The notes under the pieces: generated by a model
The model's input: the letters and a program-made list of their open reading frames with translations, nothing else
Databases searched by the model: none
Told to the model about the DNA's origin: nothing
Position numbers and translations under genes: made by a program
Assembly (NCBI GenBank): GCA_018340805.1
Contig: JACMZG010001911.1
Coordinates: forward strand, 36,523,839 to 36,587,838
Direction: 5' to 3'
DNA length: 64,000 nt
DNA from: Microvelia longipes
Taxonomy: Eukaryota > Arthropoda > Insecta > Hemiptera > Veliidae
Shown here: piece after piece, positions 36,303-45,240 of the stretch
How positions within the stretch are numbered: position 1 is the stretch's first letter
Layout of the letters: each line of letters starts with the position of its first letter

Positions 36303-36745
36303 TCAAATTTATTTATTTTTAATTAATATTTTAAAACTTATGACGTTAACTGTTTTATTAAATATATACAACTTGCATATGCTGCTTGATATAAAAATGT
36401 CAATATCTTCTGGTGATGATAGAGGATATTCAAAACCATCCGTCCCTCTTTTTATAAATCGTTTATCAAAAAAGCTTGGCTAGTTGAGTTTTTCTACAAA
36501 ATTAATATTCTGTCCTTCTCATTCCTTGTTTTCTCTGATCAATTTTTCATGGTAAAAACAGTAGACACAGTTCATTTTTTTATCTTCTTTATATATTTCA
36601 TATTTTTAAATGTTATTCACATATGCTTTTTTTAGTTAAACTATTTTAATTTTATTATTATTATTACATTTATTAATACTTCATTTATTAAATAAGTCTT
36701 AGTTTTTCAAATCAAGTTTTTTTTTGAAAATGTAAAATAGTATAT
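36303..36745. other. AT-rich stretch without a supported gene
   Basis: Nothing recognised. Confidence 0.6.
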
Positions 36746-37212
36746 GGTCCAAGAGCCAGGCCTAAAAATGAGACTCATTTTGTACTACTTCAAACCAAAT
36801 TATTCTGGAAATATACCTTAAATTATAAAGTCTGCCTATCCAGAGTGGAGCCTTTCATATAGTTGCGTATGCTCAAAATATAAAAAAATCACTCTTCCCG
36901 TTTTTTTGCAATGCGTGGTTCCCTGTAGGTCGTTTGAAAAACACGAAGATACGTTTTTTAAAGAGCTGTTAAAATTTCCCATGAAAAGAGTATTTTTTCG
37001 TCAAAATCTGATAAATAAAACTAAAGTTATGACATTTCTTAAATGGCCCAAAAAGTGCACAAAAAGCCAATATTTTCTCAAAGAAATTCGCTGACTTCGC
37101 ATAAATAAACCATTTATGGTTTATGGTACCATTTAGAAGGTACATCTTCAAAATAATTTAGTTTGAAATAGTACAAAATGAGTCACATTTTTTCATGTCC
37201 GGCTCTTGCACT
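36746..37212. mobile_element. 467-bp foldback element with CCAAGAGCC ends
   Basis: The left end ggtccaagagccaggcctaa runs on into gactcattttgtactacttc. The right end is its diverged reverse complement (gtacaaaatgagtcacattt ... catgtccggctcttgcac). The right end borders TA. Opposed open frames at 36906-37151 lie in the interior and lack motifs. The family has a partial copy at 32835-33224, and the element at 12421-12847 has the same end word. Confidence 0.8.
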
Positions 37213-37524
37213 AATACATCTACATAATGTGCACTGTTGTGGATAATTTGGTTTATACATATTATTGTTAATTGATTGTTATTTATGCACCAAGGGGATC
37301 AAGAAAACTATTATTTCCCTAGGAAATTTGTTGGTTCTTTCTGGGAAAACCAAAGAAACCATTGCATTTAACTCCCGAGGCAAAGCCGAGAGACGTAATT
37401 ATTGCGAGGGAAACATTTTACTTCCAAGTTGCATATAAGATTTTACTCCAGACGTTGGTGTAATTAATTTATTGTTATATTCTTATTTTTACACATTTTG
37501 TTGTAATTTGTATTTACACTTTTT
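37213..37524. other. No supported gene
   Basis: AT-rich with some A/T-purine patches. Nothing recognised. Confidence 0.55.
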
Positions 37525-37760
37525 CGGTCCTCCTTATAAATTTTAGAGGTGCCCCCGAAGAGATCAATTTTTTTATTCGTCCAAACAACTTCTTTTGGTC
37601 TGAATTGGATTTTTGGCCAATATTTAAAATATTTTTAATTAAGCCCCCATTTAAAAAAAAAATGATCGGTCCATCTTATAAATTTATATGATACCGCCTT
37701 AAAAAATGGAAAAATATCCTTTCTTATAATTTTTTGGGGCTATTACCCAAATAATAGAAG
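37525..37760. repeat. ~115-bp tandem repeat, second locus (2-3 copies)
   Basis: It contains cggtcctccttataaatttt, ttcgtccaaacaacttcttt and ggtctgaattggatttt, matching the unit at 22242-22800. A second unit starts near 37665 (cggtccatcttataaattt) and a fragment near 37718. Copies are more decayed than at the first locus. Confidence 0.75.
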
Positions 37761-38143
37761 AAACTTTTTGACCCTTTGTGCTTCTTTATTTCCTAAAAAC
37801 TAGTCACTAATCTTGACATTATTTGCCGTCCTTAGATAAACAGATTTATACACACAAAGCAACTTCTTGATACCATATTATATTTTATTTGTGTCAGTAA
37901 TTGTTTATTTACAATGTAATAGGAGTTGTGTGTATGTGTATTAGCCATTGTAAAGCTTGTTTCTACTCTGTATTACATATATTAAATAATAAATGATGAC
38001 AAATTACAATCGTTAATTCTCTGGGTAACTCTATGTAATTCAAACTCCGCTTTCAACACAATGTGTTAACAGTTTAGTTAAATTAATCGCTTGCATGTGA
38101 CGACGGGATTAAACTTGAGTTTATTTATTGCTGGTTATTAATT
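37761..38143. other. No supported gene
   Basis: AT-rich. Nothing recognised. Confidence 0.55.
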
Positions 38144-38250
38144 TTAGCGAATTTCCTTTGGGAAAAAATTCGCTAATGGGATAGGCGTCATGGCGGAATT
38201 CGAACCTCGGACCACGACACAAATCCGTTTCAGAGGTCCCTAATGACGAA
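38144..38250 (-). repeat. Hairpin plus tRNA-like B box, minus strand
   Basis: A hairpin at 38144-38175 pairs ttagcgaattt with aaattcgctaa. About 20 bp on, the minus strand reads ccgaggttcgaattccgcc, a close match to the pol III B box (GGTTCGANTCC). This is a likely tRNA-derived SINE fragment, not a tRNA gene: no cloverleaf can be completed. Confidence 0.5.
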
Positions 38251-38264
38251 AAAAAAAATTTCGC

Positions 38265-38267
<3 letters not shown>

Positions 38268-38333
<66 letters not shown>

Positions 38334-38357
38334 TATATTATATATATATATAATATA

Positions 38358-38401
<44 letters not shown>

Positions 38402-38418
38402 GTATATATATATATATG
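38268..38418. repeat. (TA)n microsatellite
   Basis: Long TA array with TTATA interruptions and a few TG steps at the right. The minus-strand open frame here is an Ile-Tyr repeat. Confidence 0.95.
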
Positions 38419-38439
38419 TATTTCTAGACACTTTCTTGT

Positions 38440-38585
38440 AAACACTCTATCTTTCGAACGGATTAATATTTTTTAACCAAACTTGGTACAAAAATCAACC
38501 TTCGGGAGGACACGAACCCTATTGAAAACCAGGTTTTTGTGACGTCATTAACCCGGTTTGCTGAGTCAGCGAAATTTTCAAAAAA
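38440..38585. mobile_element. Shared module of the composite element, copy 1
   Basis: Contains accaaacttggtacaaaaat, ggaggacacgaaccctattg and gtgacgtcattaacccggtt. The same order occurs at 42545-42660 and, more diverged, at 63800-63890. Confidence 0.7.
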
Positions 38586-38990
38586 ATCAGCAAAATTCAG
38601 GGTTAATATTTTTGCCGCGAAAAAGGTCAATATTTATGTTTTTTGAGACGCTGAATCGAATGAAACCGGTCCGAAGTCGATACGACTACTCTAAGTGACC
38701 TAAAAATCGAAAAAACCATTGTAAATTACCAAAAACCAAAATTTAGGTCGATAAAAAATAAATTTCGAGTAGGGTGTCGTTTTCTATGTAATTTTGGGCG
38801 CTGAATCGAATGAAACCGGTCCGAAGACGATACGACCACTTTAAGTTACCAAAAAGTCGAAAAAACCACAAAAAATATAAAAAACCAACATTACGGTCGT
38901 TGAAAAATAAATTTGGAGTAGAGTGTCGTTTTCAATGTTTTTTGGGCCTCTGAGTTGAATGGCAGTGGTCCGGAGTCAATACGACCACTC
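38586..38990. repeat. ~160-bp tandem repeat, about 2.5 copies
   Basis: The unit contains gctgaatcgaatgaaaccgg, tccgaagtcgatacgac, aagtcgaaaaaacc and gagtagggtgtcgttttc. The anchor recurs at about 38650 and 38810, and in a diverged form near 38949. Degraded units lie at 42700-42920. Confidence 0.8.
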
Positions 38991-39080
38991 AAACTCAGGG
39001 TACCTGGGTTCACATCCTGAAGAGTCGATAATTTTTTATCGTTTTTTTTTTTTACTAAATTTAAGTTTACAACTAGAAAA

Positions 39081-39175
39081 TAATTCTGGCGCGGTGGTCC
39101 GCATGTCGGCGAATTTCCTTTGGATGCGAGCTCTCAAACCCAGAGTACCTGGGTTCAAATCCTAGTAGGGACAAT
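39081..39175 (+). mobile_element. tRNA-like SINE head with A and B boxes
   Basis: ctggcgcggtggtccgc at about 39087 fits the pol III A box (TRGCNNAGYNGG) loosely, and gggttcaaatcctag at 39151 fits the B box (GGTTCRANNCC) closely. Their spacing, about 50-60 bp, is tRNA-like. A second B-box-like word, gggttcacatcctg, lies near 39008. The flanking segment aattttttatcgttttttt may be the SINE tail. I do not see a functional tRNA: the aminoacyl stem does not pair. Confidence 0.6.
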
Positions 39176-39218
39176 AATTTTTTATCGTTTTTTTACCTAA
39201 TATAAGTTTACAACTAAA

Positions 39219-39934
39219 AATAATTCTGGCGCGGTGGTCCGCATGTCGGGCGAATTTCCTTTGGATGCGTGTTTCCGTGCTTTTTACATTATATAAGTTT
39301 ACAACTAGTAAATAAATAATTCCGGCGCGGTGGTCCGCTGTCGGGCGAATTTCATTTAGAATGCGTGTTTCCGTGCTAAACAACCCATTTCTTGCTTTGC
39401 AAGAACCATGCCCATTGCGTGGTTCCGGTTCATGCTTTAGAACCTAAGCAGTTACTCAATTGTCAAGCACTGCTCGTAACTCATTTTGTCTGTATTTTCC
39501 AAAGGAAATGCGCTAAAACCTTTAAAGATAACTGACTAAGCTTAAAGATAAGTAACTAATCTTTAAACTAGTGCAAATAATAGTGCGTACTTCTAATTTT
39601 AGAGGCATAGTTTTGTACAACAACTGGATGATTATGCGCATTTCCTTTGGAAAATACAGACAAAATGAGTTACGAGCAGTGCTTGACAATTGAGTAACTG
39701 CTTAGGTTCTAAAGCATGAACCGGAACCACGCAATGGGCATGGTTCTTGCATAAGCAAGAAATGGGTTGTTTAGCACGGAAACACGCATTCTAACTGAAA
39801 TTCGCCCGACAGCGGACCACCGCGCCGGAATTATTTATTTAGTAGTTGTAAACTTATATAATGTAAAAAGCACAGAAACACGCATTCAAAGGAAATTCGC
39901 CCGACATGCGGACCACCGCGCCAGAATTATTTTT
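39219..39934. mobile_element. Large foldback element, copy 1 (arms about 295 bp)
   Basis: The left arm 39219-39513 and right arm 39636-39934 are near-perfect reverse complements, each containing two A-box-like tggcgcggtggtccgc words, aaatgggttgtttagcacgg and gttacgagcagtgcttgaca. The spacer of about 120 bp is AT-rich and is conserved in copy 2. The open frames at 39162-39383 (minus) and 39767-40039 (plus) are the same arm sequence translated from both arms, so neither is a gene. Confidence 0.9.
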
Positions 39935-39944
39935 CCTTATTCAT

Positions 39945-40205
39945 ATCGTAGGTATATAGAAAAAGTTTGTTCAAGGTACCTCAGTAATTTCCTCATTACT
40001 TTTAACACGCTTCGCCCGTCCTTAGAATGTTATGACTGAGCCTAAAGCTTAAAATAGCACTACTTTGGTCTCGCTTCGCTCGACATCATAATAAAGTCTA
40101 GCCTGTCATGACTTTAGATTTGCTTTGCTCGTCCTCATAATCCACTGACTCCGAAATCTCAAAGTGGTATTATTTTTGGGCTCGCTAAACGTGACCTCAG
40201 AATTA
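39945..40205 (-). mobile_element. Tail and 5S-family 3' motifs, minus strand
   Basis: It begins cgtaggtatatagaaaaag (end of the tail module) and continues with at least three reverse-oriented copies of the gcgaagcg motif: cgcttcgcccgtccttagaa, gtctcgcttcgctcgacatc and tttgctttgctcgtcctcat. They are spaced about 60 bp apart, so the motif forms short subrepeats. Confidence 0.65.
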
Positions 40206-41509
40206 TAAGGTATCTAAATTTCTAGGTTGTAATTAATTAATGTTGGAGCCTTGAAAATTCTAGTTGTCATACTTGGTAACATAGTTTTTATTAATTTTAG
40301 GCCTTTAAATTAATATCATTATATTTATATTATTGGATACTACTGAGCTTTGCAAAACGTGAATAGTTGAGAGAATATAATGTCTCTCGCACAATTATAT
40401 TGTGTCAGCAATATATTTCATTATTGTATTATACGTTTTGTTACTTGAATTTTGTTGCGGTATGACATCATATTCCTGAGGGATGTAAATAATATTTTGT
40501 ATACAATTTTAAGTTTTGCTACAATAAATATATATTTTCGCTAATAACTTTCAAAGTAAACGTTAAGTAGCATAAATAAACTTTAGAAATACAAATAGTA
40601 GTTCTTTATGTTTTAAGGTATCTAATAATATGCCAAAGTACGATATATGTATATTATATTTTTTTTAAATTTACTTTAAAAATTATATTAACCATCTATA
40701 AATTTAGATTGTAATAAATTTTTACAATTTTGGTCAAATTTTCGATTTTTAATTAATGTAGTTTATTGCGGCCTAAAAAATAATATCTCAACTAAACTTA
40801 ACGACTGATTTAGCACTAGCACGCGTGTGCTAAATATAACGAGGCTAACAAACAATAAACATCATTAATTCTATTAAAACCCTCATTAGCGTAATTTTAT
40901 AATAAAAATTTGCTAAAATATTTTTTTAGTTTTTTTTTAATTGTAGGTATTTTATTTGACTATTTATCTTTGTGGTACCGTAAAATTGTGCGCTTTTGTG
41001 TAACATAAGGTGTCACGTATTGTCTGTTAAATTCGAGTTCTACTTGAACCTTTTATTGTAGTTCTAATTTGAACCTGATTCAAAGTGTAGCTATTATTTA
41101 AGTCCTACAACATTAAAATTGAGTTTATAAACAATAGTAATAATTTAAGTACGCAAAAAAGTGTTGTCTTTCATATATAAAATAAATATAATAAGAAATA
41201 CTGGATTTCACCTCATTTTACAGGATATTAATAGTGCCATAAGTGTTACGTTCAACTTTTTAACTATTTATATTTTAATAAAACTTTAATATAATTTGAT
41301 AAATAAATTAAAGAATGGTGTATAAAGTATAGGCTTGCGTGATACTGAAACTTTTCTTGTAAAAGAAAACCGACTTAAAGTCGGCAGTAATTAGTTATTA
41401 AATCTATTATAATAATTAAATTAAAAATATTTCTTTATACTCGATTTTATTGTTTATTCATTCATACTAGGCTAAAAATTGGTTGTTTATATTTCATGAA
41501 AAGGTTATT
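40206..41509. other. AT-rich stretch without a supported gene
   Basis: Nothing recognised on either strand. Confidence 0.6.
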
Positions 41510-41850
41510 TTTTCCGGCATGCTGGGCGAATTTTTTATGAAATGCAACTTCCCTGCTTACCAATCCATTTCTTGCTCGAGCTTCTGGTTTATGTTTTATA
41601 AGTTGAGGAGTAGCATTATCAACTCGTTACTCAATTTGTCCTGATTTTCCATAAAAAAATGCCTGAAACCTTTTAAAGATAAGACTTAAATAATAACTAA
41701 AGGGTTTAGTAAAACTTATGGGACAAATTTGCTTTGAAAAAATCAAAAAATGCGACTGCTAAAGTTATTAATAAATAATTGGATTGTAAAGAGGCACGCA
41801 TTTCAAACGAAATTCTTCTCACATGCTTATTTTCTCCTCCATGTCAAAAA
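41510..41850. mobile_element. Large foldback element, decayed copy 3
   Basis: It contains catgctgggcgaatttttta, ccaatccatttcttgctcg, cgttactcaatttgtcc, aaacctttt-aaagata and gaggcacgcatttcaaacga, in the same order as copies at 39219 and 42984. The arms are much more diverged, which suggests an older insertion. Confidence 0.65.
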
Positions 41851-42544
41851 TTTTATATAAATAGAGTACAGAACTTAAAATGGTTTTAAATGAAATTTAT
41901 CTAAATAAAATCTTCTTAAATAAATATTTATCACTAGCAGTGATACCCAAGCTTCGCTCGGCAAATCAAACTACAAATTATTAATTATTCTTTTGAGAAA
42001 TTAAAAAAAAAGTTGTTAACAGCTAATGTAACAGCATGAAATTTGATGAGGAAATATATTCTATATAAATTTATATTGGTTGTACATAAACATTTTTAGT
42101 CTGTGTCAGTATTTACCTACATCACTATTATTTGAGTTAGAGGTTTTAAGTTTTTAAAAATGTAGCGAGTGCAAGTGAGTGAGAGGAATATTATGTTTCA
42201 AGAGGCCATATCTTAGAAATAAAGAATGATGAGGACTTCAAATGCATATTTTCTTAAGTAGCACAAGTTTTATTTGCACATATTTCAGAATTTTTAAAAT
42301 TAAAAAAGAATATTTAATTTATAAGCTTTTTACAAGTAACCATGGTTTTTAAACATTATTCTTTATTTTTTCATTATACGTTTGACTGGATATTACATAA
42401 CGTATGTGGTGTTAAAAAAACAGTTCTGTAATCTAAAATATTATGATTTATTTGATTAGGACGGAAGAAATAGAACATCAAAATACTATAAATCTAATAG
42501 ACTACTTAGCCTACCTAGAAGAGAAATTATGAACGAATTTCCGT
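41851..42544. other. AT-rich stretch without a supported gene
   Basis: A short segment at 41940-41965 (tacccaagcttcgctcgg) resembles the gcgaagc motif. Nothing else is recognised. Confidence 0.5.
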
Positions 42545-42983
42545 TATTAATATTTTTTAATCAAACTTGGTACGAAAATCAACCTTAGGAGGACACGAAC
42601 CATATTTAAAACCACGTTTTTGTAACGTCTTTAACCCAGTTTGCTGAGTTAAAAAATCGGTAAATTCAGGGTAAATATTTATTTAAATAAAAAAATATAT
42701 TTCGGGTGTCGTTTTCAATCCGGGTTGAAGCCGACACGAGCACATGAAGTGACCAAGAAGTCGAAAGAACGGTTATATTCCGAACGTTTAATTTACCGGT
42801 AACTCACTAATATCCGAAAACCTAAAATTCCAAGTAAACTACTATTTAAAATGGGGAAGTGTTTACGATGTATTTGGATACGTGACTTGAATGACAATGG
42901 TCCGTTGTCTATTCGAGCCTTCAAAGTACTCAAAACCTGGTAAGGACGATAATTTTTATCGTCGTTAGTTATAAGTTTATAAC
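42545..42983. mobile_element. Shared module and decayed 160-bp repeats, copy 2
   Basis: It starts atcaaacttggtacgaaaat, then ggaggacacgaaccatattt and acgtctttaacccagtttgc, as at 38440-38585. Degraded 160-bp units follow (gaagccgacacgagcac, gacttgaatgacaatggtcc). It leads directly into the second foldback copy, so the order of modules is preserved between the two loci. Confidence 0.7.
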
Positions 42984-43421
42984 TAAATATAATTATGGCG
43001 CGGTGGTCCGCATGTCGGACGAATTTCCTTTAAAATGCGTGTTTCCGTGCTTAACAAACCATATTTTACTTCAAGTTCCGGTTTGCAATACCTAAGCAGT
43101 TACTCAGCACTGCTCGTAACTCATATTGTCTGTATTTGTCAAAGAAAATGCACTAAAACCTTTAAAGATGAACTCAAAATGACCTTTAAACTAGTTAAAA
43201 TTATAGTGTGCGTAGTTTTGTATAACCAATTAAATTATTATATGCATTTCCTTAGAAAAACACAGACGAAATGAGTTACAAGCAGTGCTTGATAGCTGAG
43301 TAACTGCTTAGGTTATAAAGCATAAACCGAGAGCTTAAGCAAAAAAGGGTTATTAAGCACAGAAACTTGCATTCAAAAGGAAATTCGCCCGACGTGTGGA
43401 CCACCGAGCCAGAAATTTATT
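42984..43421. mobile_element. Large foldback element, copy 2
   Basis: The arms 42984-43153 and 43239-43421 are inverted repeats with tggcgcggtggtccgcatgt and its reverse complement. The spacer (aaaacctttaaagatga ... tagttttgtataacc) matches the spacer of copy 1, so both descend from one founder and were not made by separate local inversions. The open frame at 43035-43274 is arm plus spacer. Confidence 0.85.
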
Positions 43422-44644
43422 TAATATTACGATTTGAATAGATATACTTGATGATGATTCACTCCAGTAGAATAAATTGTTTAATGCCTTACTAGTGCCC
43501 TATCGTCAATTATATTGCAATCGTAGAGACTAACACAAATTCTAATAATAATTTAAATAGATTAAGACATTTCTTAAATAGATTAATCGATTTAATATTA
43601 AATAGATTAAGACATGTTCTTAACTTATTAGTTAATAAGTGTTACTACTTAAGATTAACCGTTTTACTACTCGTAGCTAAATTATACGTATGTATTTTTA
43701 AAGTAATGATATATTCAATTATTATTACTTTATTATTGGTTAATTAAGTATCTTTGATTATGTTGATTGTAGGCAAGTATTTAATAACCCCATGACAACC
43801 TTGATTTTACCTCCTTGAGACTACTAAACAATCATAATTATGTTTGAACTATTCTCACTACCTTAATAACATAACTATCTTTAGTCTATTGTGAAAATGC
43901 AATACATCAATCGCATGTACAAATTGCATTAGATTGCAAGTATGAGATTTAATTGTTTAAGACTTAACTCGTGTACTAGGCTGTAAAATAACACTAGTCT
44001 AAACAATAAATAATCATATTTTTATATTGTATTTTTTTTTTATATCGACTCAACAAGGATAAAAAAGGTTACATAGAAGGCTTTTTTGCTCAATTATGAA
44101 GAATAAAATATTAACTGTTATCTCCTATAATTACTGTCTGCATATTTTTTTTAAGTTGTCTTTCAAGTGAAATCTTGAATTTTTTTTGTTTAAAACAATC
44201 TATACGGTAATCTGTTGTTGTGTTGTTAGTCTTTAACTATTTAAGATGATTAAACTATTCATCAACAGTTCATATTGTAAATCAATTAAGTTTTGATCGT
44301 CAATTATAATTAATTAATTCAAGACATTGTAAAGATGATTGATAGAAATCTGGCGCCATTCAAAAGTAATTGAAAGCTTATAAATAACTTGTAAGTAATT
44401 AGTTATTGTGGTTGCAATTAAAATACTTTAGTTGAGGCATTATAAATCTATGCCAAGCAATAGCTAATAGTCTCGTGTGATGTTTTTAATAGCTAAACGG
44501 GTTTTAATGATGTAAAAGCTATGGTAATTTCGAATCATTAGACGCGTTCAAATCTATAAGATTATTTTAAGGTTTGAGATTTTAACTGAATTTGTATATT
44601 TTATTCTGATTTTAACATTGTTCTTTTGCTTTGTTAGGCACAGT
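43422..44644. other. AT-rich stretch without a supported gene
   Basis: Between 43545 and 43625 ttaaatagattaagacat recurs as a short imperfect direct repeat. No gene is seen. Confidence 0.6.
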
Positions 44645-44812
44645 TAATGGCTCAAACCGAAATCCGGCTCTGCTATTTAAATGTAGATATTTTTGTATAA
44701 ATGACGGACTTTTGTTGATTAATGTTGAAAATTCGGCGCAAGCCTAAAGCCGGCGCAGCTATTCAAATATAGATATTCTTGTGGAAGGGACGTAATTTGA
44801 TGTTAAAAATTG
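44645..44812. repeat. ~95-bp diverged tandem pair
   Basis: aaatccggctctgctattta at 44660 and aaagccggcgcagctattca at about 44747 start two units, each followed by aatatagatattc/t and a gacg-taattttg-like segment. A similar word, aaagccggctctgctta, lies at 60948. Confidence 0.7.
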
Positions 44813-45240
44813 TGGCGCGGAGGTGCTCAATTCAGGCGAAGTTTATTTGAATGCGTGCTACCTCGCTCTGCAATCTATTTCCTTCGTTCTATATTTCATA
44901 ACCTAAAGAGTTGCATTACTACTACTTAGTCAATGTTATCTGAATTTTTTAAAATTAATTCGCTTCTTTATGCCATAGGCTATACAAAACTATATCCATA
45001 ATCGGAAATGCACAGATAATTTTTTTCTACTTTATTTGATTTTTTAATAAGCTATAACATTTTAAAGAATTGCCTAAACTTAAATTTCTTTTATTGCCTA
45101 AACATTTGTACTGCACTGATTAAACAAGGGAGAGTTAGTTGTACAATCTATTAAAAAGGGGCATTTTCTTTGAATATCCAGGAAAATTGACGAAGAAGAA
45201 GCAGTGTTACTGTTCAGAATGTTACAAAAACCGAAAAACG
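44813..45240. mobile_element. Large foldback element, decayed copy 4
   Basis: It starts tggcgcggaggtgctcaatt and aggcgaagtttatttgaatg, then carries diverged counterparts of the arm words. The second arm is only faintly recognisable near 45165-45240. Confidence 0.5.

Noticed and set aside
39081..39175. True tRNA gene
   Set aside because: A and B boxes are recognisable but no aminoacyl or anticodon stem can be formed; repeated copies of the A-box word in foldback arms show it is a SINE-type sequence.
39162..40039. Two similar proteins encoded on opposite strands
   Set aside because: The similarity arises because both open frames read the two arms of one inverted repeat.
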